DNA of 64,000 nt from Emiliania huxleyi CCMP1516 (GCF_000372725.1 NW_005198244.1:648578-712577), one strand, 5' to 3'; positions 51,658-63,343 are shown, counted from the first letter of the stretch. Numbers and translations: made by a program. Notes: generated by a model not told the origin, from the letters alone.

Positions 51658-52063
51658 GACTCGATTTCTACTCGAATTCTTCTTACTTCTACCCCCACGA
51701 CTCGGAACACGAATGTGACAGGACCATCGGGTCCTTCAGCCACCAAAGCGAGATCACCTGAGAGCAGCTGAGCCTGCCTCTGGCCTCGCCTCCCTCTCCT
51801 CCAGGCATTGTGGCATCCTATGGGTCGTTATCGACCTCTGGCTTGTCAGCCAGCCCCACTTTGAGGGCGCCATGAAGTACAGCGATCGCCATCTCGCTGG
51901 CCTCTCCGCAGGCCCCCCCCACCGCGTCGAACTCATCGGCGCGGGCTCTCTCGAGGCTACGGGACCGGCCCCAGCTTCGGCTGAGGGCTGACAAGCTGCC
52001 GAGCCCAAATCACTGTGCGAGTCGTGATTTCTTGTTGGTTTTCTAAAATCTCTCTCTCTCGCG
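51658..52063 (-). repeat. Dispersed repeat, copy 2 of the second inverted pair
   Basis: This is the reverse complement of 17892-18285, about 34 kb away, and well conserved along its length (CTCGAATTCTTC..., GGCATTGTGGCATCCTATGG, CGCGTCGAACTCATCGGC). It is followed by ACAACAACAACA microsatellite sequence. Confidence 0.8.
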
Positions 52064-52439
52064 ACAGAACAACAACAACAACAATCTCTCTCGGTCTCGC
52101 GAGAGAGACAAAGAATTTTGAAGACAACCTGTGTTAGTGCCAGGGTGCGCGGGGTGATGCTCCGATAAACCCTCCGGATCTTCGACAAAAGTCGGACATT
52201 TCTTTTTTCAAAGTGCAAGGTGTGAATAAGAGGTTTATGATAGGGCTACTACGACGAACTATGCGGCAATCGACTGGGGCGCAGGGCCCCAGCCCATCCC
52301 GCGCAGAGACCTCGTAGTAACCCTACTAGTACCGCCGATGCGATTGCTCAGTCAGTGACTGACAGTCAGTCAGCAGCAGACTTTGACGATTGGTGGCCTC
52401 GCGCCCTCAGTCGACCTCCTCTACTAACGGCCCTGCCCC

Positions 52440-53090
52440 AGCCCAGATGCCTCATCCAGGGTGGTGCAACCACTCGCGCAGGAGAGAGAGACAGTCGGCG
52501 ATCTCCGGATCTGCGCCGCGCAGATGAGCTCCGCCTCGTCTGCGTCGAGGACGTCCACCGCAGGGCTATCATAGCGCCATATGACGCACTGCCTGTTGTT
52601 CATTACTTCGCAGGTGCCAACGTCGAGGACAATCTCACTGGTGGCGGCTGCACTCCCGGCCGGCGGTAGGAGAGATGAAGGCTAATGTACTTGGCAGTGT
52701 ACGGGGCCTTCCGGCGTGAACAGTGCCCCGGGACGAAAGAGGAGGGCGACGTCTCTCTCGTCCACGAGCGCCTCGATGTGCGCATCGACGGTGTAACCAG
52801 CTTTGAGAGACGGGAACGAACGGCGGTGAATCGCCGACAGGTGCGCCTTCGTTCCTACCACCACTCCCACCACTGCCAGCTCCGCCGTGGACCTTGCCGG
52901 GCCCTCTGATGATGTAGTACCGTGGAGCAGCTCGTCCGAGCCGTTGTTGTACTCTGCTGTGGCGCCAGCTCGGTGTACAATACGGACGAAGACGGCCACA
53001 GCAACGGTGTAGCCAGCGCGAGCATACAGGCAGCGCGAACCGCTGTGCTCGGCGCCGGCCGCCGAAATCCTCGAGTTCTTTGGCATAAGA
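52440..53090 (-). CDS. Unassigned gene, two coding segments
   Basis: The minus strand reads like protein in two frames: TKAHLSAIHRRSFPSLKAGY, TVDAHIEALVDERDVALLFR, PGALFTPEGPVHCQ (about 52855-52690), then EIVLDVGTCEVMNNRQCVIW and RYDSPAVDVLDADEAELICA (about 52640-52520). An intron with GTACATTAG at its start and a CAG at its end (about 52700-52650) would link them. I do not recognise the family. The upstream ORF part (to 53086) is less convincing. An SxT/AG-rich 5' portion or further exons were not found. Confidence 0.4.
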
Positions 53091-53099
53091 TAGGGGAAC

Positions 53100-53892
53100 C
53101 CACCCTAAATTTTCTTCGCCTGCGGCGGGCCATCACTTTGATTCGCTGCTTTCGGATTCATAGCTCTTTCGCACGCCTTTATCCGTCACTCCCCGGGAAG
53201 ATTGGAGGTGTTGATTATGCATGTGTTTGTCAAATCTATGTGTTGCGAGCGCTAGATGGCGAAATTTTCTTCGCCTCCGGCGGGGCCGCTCGCCGCGGGG
53301 CCAGAGAGGGACTTTTGTCGATGTCGGCTAGAAGTGCTGCACCTTTTTGAGAATTTCACCCCGCGCCCGTGGGAGAGAGAGATTTGTTTTGTTTTGTTGC
53401 CCGTGGGTGCGCGCCCGTGGTCCCGTGCCTAGTGTTGTGTCTGAAATATTTTTTACGACGCAACTCCCGGACTGGCGCGCACTGGCTTCAAACAACAATC
53501 ATCAATCTCTCTCTCTCTCTCTGGCTTCCCAGCCAGTTAGTTAGTTAGGAAGCTAAAAAGAAAGAAAAAAGAGACGTCAAGGGAGGGAGTTAGGAAGCTG
53601 AGCCCCGGGATATTTGCAGCGCTTGGAGCACTTGGAGTGCAGTCATTAGCCTCACATCCAGGGCCGGCGTGCTCGACGCTATTTTTCCCCGTGCGGCCCT
53701 CCACTGAGGCCGTGGGCTGTCTGTTCGATACACATACACACACATATACACATATGCCAAATCCCTCTTGTGTAAGGCGCGGACTGTGCTGACGCCGCCC
53801 ACCGCCTGTCTGCGCGGCACGAGGCTTTACGAGAGAGCGAACACCCACACTCCTGCGTAGTCCCGCCGCCACCGGCCTTCCACTCTGAGCGC
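53100..53892. other. Intergenic with repeat fragments
   Basis: 53415-53490 is a piece of the dispersed family. 53618-53668 is a half copy of the ends of the TIR element at 13411-13792 (CTTGGAGCACTTGGAG, CTCACATCCAGGGCCGG). There is a CT run at 53508-53522 and a CACATATACA stretch near 53730. No gene is recognised. Confidence 0.5.
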
Positions 53893-54426
53893 ATGGCGCC
53901 GACAGAGATCGCCACATCGATCCTGCTCACGTACGCCGGCTCGGAATGGCTGCACGGCTCGCGCCGCCGCGCCATCGTCAGCGGCGGCGCGGCTGCCGCA
54001 CTGCAGCTCCTCGTGCGCGTGTTGGCCCTCGGGCTCAGCGGCTCGGCCCGTGCCCTGTCGGCGGCGGCGGGCCTGCGCATCCCGCCGCTGCTGAAGGCGC
54101 CGCTCATTGCGTTTTTCTTCATCGGGACGCTGTGGCTCGACACGGTCGGACGCGGCCGGCTCAGCCGTGCCGACTTTGCGGCCGAACTCCAGAGCGCGAC
54201 GCTGCGGATGCTGCCGCTGTGCCCGCTCCTCTCGCTCCTCGTCGCCGCGGCGCTGCTGGGCGTTGGCGAAGCGTTCGAGCACCTCGGCCTGCCGACCGAG
54301 TGGCTCGATCTGCCAATCTACTATGGCGTCTTCTACGGCCCCTTCGTCTACACGTACCTCCTCGTCAAGGCGGCCGCCGCTCGCGCGACGCTGCTGCCGA
54401 CGAGCGTCGCAGGCGGGAGGAGATAG
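53893..54426 (+). CDS. Multipass membrane protein of unknown function
   Basis: A 177-residue intronless protein from the ATG at 53893. Hydrophobic segments: about residues 27-50 (SGGAAAALQLLVRVLALGLS), 68-80 (APLIAFFFIGTLWL), 102-122 (LPLCPLLSLLVAAALLGVGE) and 140-160 (DLPIYYGVFYGPFVYTYLLV). The N-terminus has no cleavable signal, and a basic tail follows the last helix. The conserved-looking aromatic stretch WLDLPIYYGVFYGPFVY and the two loop motifs (TLWLDTVGRG, FEHLGLPTEW) suggest a real conserved family that I cannot name. It sits alone between repeat-rich flanks. Confidence 0.65.
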   Translation: MAPTEIATSILLTYAGSEWLHGSRRRAIVSGGAAAALQLLVRVLALGLSGSARALSAAAGLRIPPLLKAPLIAFFFIGTLWLDTVGRGRLSRADFAAELQSATLRMLPLCPLLSLLVAAALLGVGEAFEHLGLPTEWLDLPIYYGVFYGPFVYTYLLVKAAAARATLLPTSVAGGRR

Positions 54427-56410
54427 GTTGATGCGTGATGAATTCTTCAGAACTTCATTCTGAACAAAATACCCCGGAGTGTGTGCGCACCCTGCATGGC
54501 ACTGGCATGACACGTCACTCCTGGAAGGCGCCGAGATACCAACGCATACGAAAATGTCCAGCTCTCAGAAACAGTCAAACAGAGCTCATCAGAGGCACCG
54601 CCACCGGTTTCGCCCCCCTCCCGGGCGTCGGCGGGCTCGGGGCCCCCCTGCGCCCCGGACGCCGGAGGCAGGCGTCGCCGCGCACAGCCACACCGGCGAG
54701 ACACAGCTTGAACAGCTAGCTTGCTAGCTGTTGATTGAAAACTGTGACGAGAGGTGGCTGAGGCGGTTATCAGGAGAATCATCCGATTCATACGGATCAC
54801 ACATTGCCGATGGCTCTCTCGCTTGACGGGAGACCGCCCGACTACTCCTGGCCTCCTGGGTGGCACTGCCAACTCGCTCTTAGGGGACCCCTCTGGGCTT
54901 AAGGGTGGGCCCTGGGGCGCCTGCGGATTAAACGGCTTAAAACGGGCCATGGCCCGTCTTAAGGCAGCCTGGGCCGCCGACTCCTTAAACGGTCTTATAA
55001 ACGCTTAAACGGTGTGCGGGAGAGCTCCCAAGCTCGTACCGGGAGGCTGCAGCCTCCCGGTAGACGCCGGAGGGGCCGGGAAGCTGGCTACAGTCAGCTA
55101 GCACGCGTCCCCTATGCGAGTATGGCTCCTGCCAGTGCACCAGACTTACATGGGACTGCCAACCCCACAAATCGCCTAAAAACCCAACCCAGTACGTGGG
55201 CGGAGCGTCCGGAGATGGGAGCCTCCGCCCCTCCCGCCCGCGGGGGAGCACTTCGTGCATCGTGGAGCGCACTCATCTTGGAGGAGCAGCTTGCCAAGTT
55301 TGTCTTGGTACGTCGACACGGAGACGGGAGAGGGTTCGGGCTCCTTTCCCCGTATAGGGCGTAGGGTTCCGCTGAAAAGGGAGGGTGGTCGGGTGGATAG
55401 GTATATACTAAAGTTAGGGCGGGGTTTGAGGTGCCACAGACCCCCACACCCACACTGGATAGGTAGCCAGCCGGTAGAACGTGTTTTCTCTCCGCGAACC
55501 CAGCTCGAGAATTTTTACAACAAAACTCCGTCGAGGCGGGAGGGCCAGGCAAGGCGCGGCTGCCATGAGCGAGTAGCGCGCGGGAGAAGCGCGCGGCTAC
55601 CGTGTCGCCCACTAAGGTGACTCATCATCACCTCCCTCCCTTGCTCCCTACCTATCAACATACATACGTTGTCATTGTACATTGAGCGGACGGGCGTACA
55701 CGAACAGCTCGTCGGCGTCGCCCGCCGCCGCCCGCCTTTCCGCGGCACGGTGTGCACCGCCTCCGCCGTCCACGCCTCCCGCAACGCCGCGCCCCGGCCC
55801 TCGCCGAGCCGCTGGAATGGTCCGCCGCCGTCGGCGTTCGCCGCCGCCGCGGCCCCGGCCGCCGCGGTCAGCGCCGCGCCCTGACCGACGAACGCGCACA
55901 GCGGATCCGGCATCTGGCCCACCGCCTCCCTCGCCCCGCGGTGGCCAGACCCTCTTCCACCCCTTGTGCAATCGCGCTTGTTACGCCGGATCGAATCATC
56001 GATTCATTATCTTACGTCCGTCCCGCCGCCCGCCGCGCGGCCTGACTCCTCATCACCTCAATCACAATGTGTGTAGGTATATTGTTGGCAAATCAAGACA
56101 CAGAGCTCACACAGAATCACAGCGGGAGGAAAGCGGCGAGTCGCAATTCCAGGGGTCGTTGTGGCGGGCCACCCTGTCCAGAGAGGTATGTCAACATACA
56201 CACATAGAATAAATAGGAAGGCGAAAGCGCGAAACACAGTCTTCCGACCAACGACTGACTGGGACACCAACGCGGTATGGGTGGACGCGGGACGGGCGGT
56301 GACGGTCACACAGGAGCGACACACAGAACCACAAGACAAGACTGAGGGGAGCTCGAGAACCTCGGCCGTCTCCCACTCGAGTAGGACCAAAACAAAAAAC
56401 AAATCTGCCG
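54427..56410. other. Intergenic, no gene firmly supported
   Basis: 54885-55010 contains repeated CGGCTTAAA/TTAAACGG-type short repeats. 55505-55530 is the ACAACAAAACTCC end of the dispersed family. A minus-strand frame at about 55672-55922 (FVGQGAALTAAAGAAAAANA; GEGRGAALREAWTAEAVHTV) may be an exon, but two frames compete there, so I do not call it. 56160-56410 shows nothing. Confidence 0.35.
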
Positions 56411-56915
56411 GCGCTTTAGCTGCGAGCCGTCTTTTTACCAGGTTGCAACCCTAGTCTCGCACTGTGCTGTGAACAGAGCGGCAACCAGCAGCTCTCAGGA
56501 CCCCCCGGTGCTGGGGTGCTGCCAGCAACCAACCAACTCGCCGGCGAGCGGAGCGAGCCGAAGAGCTGTGGGCCACGCCTGCCCGCCGGGACCGCGTGCA
56601 GGAAGCCGCATCGCCAGCGCCGTCGCAGCATCGAGCGGCGCGTCCTCCCCAACCAGCGGCGTGTATTGCACCATAGGTCGTCGGCTTTGCCGACGGGCGA
56701 CGTGGACGGACACAGGCAGGGACGGGCGAAACACGTACCCGAACAAGCATGACCAGGGAACGGGGCATTACACTACATAGTGCGGGACCTGGGGCAGCAA
56801 CCAACAACCTGGATGAGGACGGGGTGCTGCGCAACCGACGCCAACCAGCAGCGTTCACAGCACAGTGCGAGACTAGGGTTGCAGCCTGGTAATAAGACGG
56901 CTCGCTGCAAAGCGC
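56411..56915. mobile_element. TIR element, about 505 bp
   Basis: The outer roughly 70 bp on each side are inverted copies: 56411-56477 (starting GCGCTTTAGCTGCGAGCCG and including GCAACCCTAGTCTCGCACTG) and 56850-56915. The similarity fades inward (CAACCAACC stretches on both sides). A small minus-strand frame inside (56495-56746, starting MFGYVFRPSLPVSVHVARRQ) has no recognisable domain. No clear target duplication is visible, so the exact ends are uncertain. Confidence 0.6.
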
Positions 56916-56978
56916 TCGCTGGCAGCTGCTCGGCCCCGCGACCATTTACAAACACATTGAGGTACATATTATGTATAT

Positions 56979-57875
56979 ATGCCGCCCTCCACCACCGCCG
57001 TCTTTGCTGCCGGCGGCGCGCTCGCCGTTGGCAATATCGTCCTCGGCCACTCGGCGATCCTCGCAGGCCTCGGCCGCGGCGCACCGTGGGTTCGGACGGC
57101 GGCAGCAAAAATCGAGGTACTCTTTGGCAAGGATGGCATTCTGCGCGAGGGCTCGCCGCGCTCGCTGCTCGCGCCCGGCGCACGCGCACGCGACCTGCAC
57201 CTCGTCGACCTCGGCTCTGGAGACGGCGCGCTAATCCGCGCTGCGACGCGGACGGGCGGCTACGGAAGGGCGACCGGGTATGAGCTCAACCCGTGGCTCG
57301 TGCGCTACTCGCGCCTTGTCTCGGCGGGCCGGCCGGAAGAGAGGACTCTTGAGGTTTCGCTATGGGAGGCCGCCCTCGCAGAGGCGCGGCCTTAGATGCG
57401 GCGTTTAGCAGATTGCCTCTCTCCGTGTCATCGAGCTCCAGCCGCATGCTCCGCTGCATGCGCGGCCCCCGACTTCGAGATCACCCGAGACTAGGCGGAC
57501 GTCGTGCTCGTGTACGGAGTGCCGCCCATCATGCCGCGGCTCGGCGACGCCCTCTCCGCTTCCCTCCCGCTGCTGGGGAGGCAGAAGAGTTGCGAAGCCC
57601 GAACGCTGTGAACAGGCGACGCGCTGCGCGCAGGCCTGCGTGAGGGTGCCCTCGTCGTCGCGAACGCGTACCCTCTGCCCTCGCACGCGCTCGGCCCCGC
57701 GGTGGGGACTACGTTCGTCGAGACCTCCCGCTGGTCTCCCGACGCGTCGAGCTGCCTCTTCGCGTACCGGGTGCCGAGACGACCGGGCGAGGACGGCGGC
57801 GAGCGCGAGGGAGGCGCGAGCCGAGGTACAGAGGGACGGGAAGCCCCGGTCTGTGGTAGAAGTTTGGATGGTTAG
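56979..57875 (+). CDS. FAM173/ATPSCKMT-type protein lysine methyltransferase
   Basis: Three exons (56979-57383, 57495-57543, 57616-57875) give 237 residues. The SAM-binding core matches the FAM173 family: LHLVDLGSGDGALIRAATRT (motif I), ATGYELNPWLVRYSRLV with the family-specific ELNPWLV, LWEAALAEADVVLVYGVPPI with MPRLGDAL, and LREGALVVANAYPLP. Family members methylate the ATP synthase c-subunit (ATPSCKMT) or ADP/ATP translocase (ANTKMT) in mitochondria. The N-terminal hydrophobic stretch (VFAAGGALAVGNIVLGHSA) fits a membrane-anchored mitochondrial enzyme. The tail after FAYRVPRR is Gly/Glu-rich and uncertain. Both introns are GC-AG; intron 2 begins GCGACGCCCT and exon 3 begins GCGACGCGCT. An AT-rich ATTATGTATATATG lies just at the start codon. 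Confidence 0.88.
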
Positions 57876-58190
57876 TTTTGAACGGGAGATGTTGCCGAGA
57901 TTTGTGTGTCACATTTGTCTCCTTTCCTCGAGCTCCTATCTCTTCAAAAACAAATTCAATATTTAAACGCCCTCGGCAGACGGCACTCGCCCGGGGGCAC
58001 TCGCCACGCTCCCCACCACCGCATGCACATGGACATGGACCTCTGTCGCGCGCTGTTGACTCTCAAGACTCTGCGTGGCGCGTCGTCGGGGGGACAGCGC
58101 GTCCAAGCCCTCGGCACCAGCGAGAGGCAGAACAGGGAGGAGCAGGGAGCGGATACTCGAGCACACCTCTCGCCTGCCAAACGTCAGACG
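57876..58190. other. Intergenic between convergent genes
   Basis: This holds the 3' flanks of the methyltransferase (+) and the HDAC homologue (-). It contains no recognisable gene. Confidence 0.5.
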
Positions 58191-61100
58191 TCAAACGATG
58201 CCAGCGGCGGCCGCCTCGCCGCCGCTCTGTTGCGGAGGCAGGTGCTGCGGCGGCGGCTCCGGTGAGTCGACGTCCATCGGCTCCGCCGCCGTCGCCCCCG
58301 CGGGCGCGGCGGGCGGCACACCGGCCGCGCTGGCCGGCTCGGACGGCGGCGGCGCGGGCGCTGCGGCGGGCGGCGCGGAGGCGGCAAGACCGGCGGCGGC
58401 GGGCGGTGGCGCGTCTCCGCCCGCTGCGGCGGGCGCCTGCGCTGCGGCGGCAGGCTGCGGCTCGGCGGCGGACGGCGTGCCGTTGGACGCCTCGGCAGCC
58501 GCTGGGTCGCTCCCACCCGCCGCCGCCGTCTTGTCTGCCGCTCCTGGTGTGTGAGATGCGACGAGCTGAGGGCGGGGTACCGGCATCGTGCGGTGTGCTT
58601 GGGAGCGTTGCGTGACTGCGCAAGCTGCAGCGGCGTCGAATGCGATTTACATTTGAACTGGCCCCTCGACGCATCCGTGGGTCCGTGCTGTGTGTCTAGG
58701 CTGCCGCACCGGCTATATCTCGCCTATGTCTCGGCGGCCATGTCTCGGCTAGATCTGGGTCGGTGCTCCGTGTCTAGGCTGCCGCACCGGCCGGCGCCGC
58801 ACCGTCGGCGGGCAGGGACGCCTGAAGGAGCGGAGGAGAGGTGCGGGGGATAAGTTGGGGGGCTAGGGACGGTCGGGAGGGTGAGAGCAGAAGCGAGAAG
58901 GGGAGGAGGGGTGTCGGAGAGAGTTGAGAGCCGCCACCACCTCCCTCGCCCCCGACCCCACCACCTCCGCCACCACCGCCACGCCAACCCTCACCTCGGC
59001 GGCGGCGGGCGGCGACGGCACAACAGGAGGGTCTCGTGCGGGCGTCGACGCGATCCGCTCCAGCGCCGCCTCTCGCGTCGCGGCAAGCGCGGCCGCACCT
59101 GTTCACACCCCTCTGCTTCTCACCGAGTTGTCCTTTATCGCGGAGTGTCGCGGCAAGCTGTAGCCGCGCCGTTCTCGTTCCCCATGACGGTCTCGGACAG
59201 CTGCTGCGGGCAGGGGTGGTCGGGCCTACCCGAGAGAGAGAGCTGCGATGCGAGGAACCGAGCGCTCTCAGCAGCACGGCTCCCGTGGCCACGCCGGAGC
59301 TCAGCGAGGGGGAGCGGCGCCGCGCCTAGAGCAAAAGAAGACAGTCACGCGCCGGAAGGTGCGAGCGCAGGCGCGCGTCGCACTCCCGCCGACTCCTGCG
59401 ACTCGCGGTGACACCCGAGAGACTCCAGAGCTACTGGCACACCGAACCTGCCGTGCGCAGCGTGCGTGCGTGCGTGGTCTGTGCGGTGGTTGATTTGCCG
59501 GGGGCATCTAGACTGTGGCGCGCCGCACGCGAGGGAAGTCGCCGCCGCCCAAGCTCGCGTCGCGATCGAAGTCGTGTACCCCCCTCCGCCGAGAAGCAGC
59601 GTAGGCCTGCTCACGGCTGCAGGCTGTGAAGAGACGCCGCTCCCGCCTGGCACCGCCGACCAGGCGGCTTCGGCGCCTGCGCAGCGCGAGCACGCATTCC
59701 ACCGCCTTGCTGTACCCGCCCAGCGTGACGTTCATGCAGCCGAGCCGGTCGCCAGAGAGCAAGCCCGTGCCGGCAAGCAGCACCACTGCAGCAGGCTGGT
59801 AGCGGGCGGCCGCCTGAGGAGGCAGCAGCAGCAGGTGAGGCATCTCCCCCCGCAATATCCCGCCACGCTGCCAGCCCAGTCAGGGCGGTGTGTCTGAGGG
59901 GAGGGAGGGAAGGGAGGGAAGGGAGGGGAGGGAGGGGAGGGAGGGGAGGGAGGGGAGGGAGGGGAGGGAGGGGAGGGAGGGGGGAGCAGTCCCACCGCCT
60001 CGACGACGGGCGGGAGGGAGTGTCTAGGAAGTGTCTAGCGTCTCCAGGAAGCCTCACCGCCTCGACGACGGGCGGGAGCAGGGCCTCGAGGTCGGCGTCG
60101 CTGAAGCCGCGCTCGACGGGAAGGTTGATGTTGTGCCCCTTGCCCGCCCGCTCGCCCGCGTCCTTTGCGCCGCCCGAGCCGGGGAAGTAGCCTGCATGGC
60201 ACGGCCGCGGGCGCTGGAGAGTGGAGTAGTGTGTGGGGAGGGAGCGAGCACTCGGGCCGGGGAGGCAGCAACAGCAAGGCGTGGGATGCGATGCCCGCGG
60301 GTTCGTTGCACGCATCTATGGCGCGTGAGACCGTCGCCGTGGCGATGCAGCGAGACGCACATGACGCGGTCGGTGGTGTAGAAGGCCTCCTCGACGCCCG
60401 ACGCGTGCACCGAGTCCACGTTGATGAAGAGCACACGCTCGACGCTCTGCAGCAGCGTCAGCACGGCCAGCACCACCTATGGCAGGACGTGCCGTGGACG
60501 TGTCGTGGACGTGCCCTGGGCTGGGCTGCGCGGCGGCGCGCGGAGCGGCACGTCATTGACGTACGAGAAGCCCGACGCGCAGTCACGCCGCGCGTGCGCC
60601 TGCGGCGGTCACCAACACGAGGGTGAGAGTTGGGGAAGCGTCATGGTGGCAGCAGCGGCAGCAGTGGCAGCAGCGGGCGCCTGCCCCCCGCTCCAGTTGA
60701 TGGCGATGTCCGCCTTGCCGGTGGCGAGGAGCTCGGCGGCGTGCATGGATGCGCCCGCGTAGATCTGCGCGTACGGCCTGCGCCACGCCGAGGGGGCGAG
60801 GTGGCCTCGGTAGGTGGCTGGCCTCCCGCGGCCGCAGCTTGCGGCAGAGAGCCGCGGCTCGCTTGGGACGGCGCCCGCCATGCCACAGGACACACCACTG
60901 CCCACACCGCCGCCGCAGCTACTACCGTGCTTGTGGGGACCCCCATCCGATGAGATACCGCGACGATATCGCAGTCATGGGGAGATTGTCATCTGCTCAA
61001 GTGCTAGGCGCGCAGAGGCGCAGAGAGGCGCGGCCGCACCAGGCCGTCTCGCTGAAGCAGACCGAGTTGTTGAGCACGTAGTTTGCAGCCTCATTGGCCA

Positions 61101-61504
61101 CCTCCTTGCCGTGCAGCTCAATCTTCTCGAGAAAGGCGACGTACGCGTCCGTGTGGTAGCGGCGGACCGTCGCGGCAGGCGCTGGCGACCAGCCGTCGCC
61201 GCCGCTCCGCACCATGGTCATGTGCTTGTCCAGCCCGCAGTCGACGACCAGGTTGTCGGTCAGCCTGACGGTGTGTGGAGAGGCAGTGGGTGGGCGACGA
61301 GGCCTTGCGCAGGCTGTGCAGAGCTCTGTGCGGGCTCTGTGCGGGCTCTGCGCGCCGGACGGTGTGCGGCTTGCGCAGCGACGCCTCTGGCGACGCGTGC
61401 ACCCCAATGTGGTCGTCCAGGAGGTAGGTGACCCTTCGTTCTGCTGCAAGGGTGGCGTCCGGCGCGGCTTGTTGCGCTTGCGGCGGTGTGGCTGCGCTTG
61501 ACAT
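58191..61504 (-). CDS. Class I-like histone deacetylase homologue lacking zinc ligands
   Basis: Exons: 61504-61356, 61264-61040, 60777-60681, 60599-60552, 60476-60338, 60191-60061, 59813-59677, 59606-59524, 59325-59301, 59225-59170, 59098 onward, and probably a last one ending at 58191. The fold follows HDAC1 throughout: [137 protein letters not shown]. But HDAC1 zinc ligands His178 and Asp264 align with Val and Gly, and the catalytic His140 aligns with Ala; Asp176 and the Tyr of GGGGY remain. So it probably lacks deacetylase activity and may act as a scaffold. The tail is Ala/Pro-rich and ends [17 protein letters not shown]; its link to the core is inferred. There are at least ten introns, mostly GC-AG. 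Confidence 0.8.
59898..59988 (+). repeat. G-rich minisatellite in an HDAC intron
   Basis: Tandem GGGAGGGGA units (about twenty GGGA blocks) inside the intron 60060-59814. The G-rich strand is opposite to the transcript and could form quadruplexes; the pre-mRNA would carry a polypyrimidine tract just upstream of the acceptor. Confidence 0.9.
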
Positions 61505-63343
61505 GCGGGCGGAAGCTTCAGGTTCTCCGGGCGCCTTTAGGGAGGCAACCCCCGGCTGGCCCCTAGAGCCCAGGGGGTCTGAACCTGCCTGCGAGGTCTC
61601 TCGGGGGCCACAGAGCCACGATGGCAGACTGAGCGGTCCGTCCTCCTCTTCGGCCCCGCCTGGCTCGCGGCGCGGAGAGAACCCGGCGCCGGTCCGCGGC
61701 TGGCCTGAAAGCCCGTCCGCAAGCCCCTCGGAGCCCCCAAGGTGCGCCCGTTTGCCCCGCGCGCCGCCCGCGCCGCGCCTCCGTTTCGAGGAGGCCGTTC
61801 CCGGCAGATGCGCTTCGGGTGGGACGGGTTTTATTGTGGGTCGCATCCCGGCCCAGGGGCGGGACCAGAGCTCCGCGATAGGGTGACGGAGCTCCCCGCC
61901 CGGCGGCACACTGCCCGCTCACCGCTCGCTCCGCCCGTGCTCGCAGGCCGAGCGCCATGCCAGGAGGAGCGACCCGACCAAGAAGGCCCAGGAGGTCCAC
62001 GCAGCCCTCCTGCTTGTGGCGTCGGCCTACTCGATGCGGGCACCTCGGGAGAAGCCGTTCCTGCCCGGCCTCAATCACCCCTCGAAGCAGCTGCGGCCGC
62101 GATTTCATCTGGTGACCACCCCACCCCGGCAGGCGCACGCTGAAGCGAGGCCGTCCCGCAGCGCTTCCGAGACGGGGCTGTTCGCGCGGAGCGTCACGCC
62201 GCAGGCGTCCGCCGGAGGCCCGCCGGAGGCTGAATGCGGCGGCCACGTCAGTCTTTTGCCCGCGAGGAGCCTGGCCGTCTCTTCCCAGCCGCTTTGCACG
62301 CCCCCAACATCCCCTGACAGCAGCAGCGCCTCACGGCGTGGGCTGCGAGGTCACTCGGGGTGACCCAGGGGGCGGCGGGAGAGCACTCTTCCGCCGGAGT
62401 AGCGGGCGGTCTTTCCGCTACTCGCTCGTACTTGAGGTGCATCCACGCCCGCCCACCACCTTCCCGGCAGCCCCACCCGCTCGGTGACGTCCTCACTCCC
62501 CCCCCCCCCTCAGGCGAGGCCCTGACCACCAAACTCGCGCTCTGCGCTCCGGGAACGGGCAGCAGCGCGACGCTCTTCGAGAGCGAGCGGCGGCGGCGGC
62601 TCAGCACGAACCATGTCAGCGCAGGGCGGCGCTATAGCTGCGTGGCGGGCCCCCACCACCGGACTCCGTCAGGGCTCGCGTCTCCCTGCCAGCGCGGGAG
62701 CTGAGGGGAGCGCAGTGTCTGTGTCTGTGTTGTGTGTGAAAAAACATTAGATTCTGCATTCTCTTTGGGGTCTGAGACCGTCTCTCGCACCAAATTGTGA
62801 GACGCCCCATTCCCAGCCTGTTGCTTTGGTGGTCGGGTCTGGGAGCTCAAACCTATCGATTTCCATTGGAATGTCGTGGGGGGCGGAGCGCGTGCCTAGG
62901 CCTGCCCCGCTCGCCGATCCCGAGCTTTCTGCCCGAGAAAAGCGAGTCTTGCGGCCACGGACGTCCCCGGGGCGACGCGCGATCGCCCCTACGTCACCCG
63001 CGCGCGCCATGTTCGGCCCCCTCGCGACTCGCGAGGCGCCGAGACTGGCGGCAGCTCGAGCCGGCGCGGCACTCACCACCTCTGCGTCCGCCGAGGCGAA
63101 GGCAGATGGTTCGGAGGCGCGGCGGCGGCGGCGGTGGCGGCCTCTGGGGGCGCTGCGCACCCCTTCGCCGAGCAGTCCGCCTTGACTTGCGCGAGGAGCG
63201 AGCGGCGACCGCAACTCGACGGGAGAGAAGGTGAGCATTGTAGCAGCCTGCTTCACACACGTACTCACGACGTACCACGTAAAACGTACATACTACGCAC
63301 CGTACGCGCGCCGCCAACGTAACACCCACACCCACACACACAC
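61505..63343. other. Long stretch with coding-like sequence but no resolved gene
   Basis: The plus-strand frame around 61950-62110 (DPTKKAQEVHAALLLVASAY, SMRAPREKPFLPGLNHPSKQ) and a later one near 62515-62600 (ALTTKLALCAPGTGSSATLF) look like protein, as does a minus-strand piece near 62930-62750 (MEIDRFELPDPTTKATGWEW). None matches a family I know and no complete exon chain emerges. The neighbouring element-like gene at 63344 suggests part of this could be derived from a mobile element. 62498-62512 is a C-run. Confidence 0.35.
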
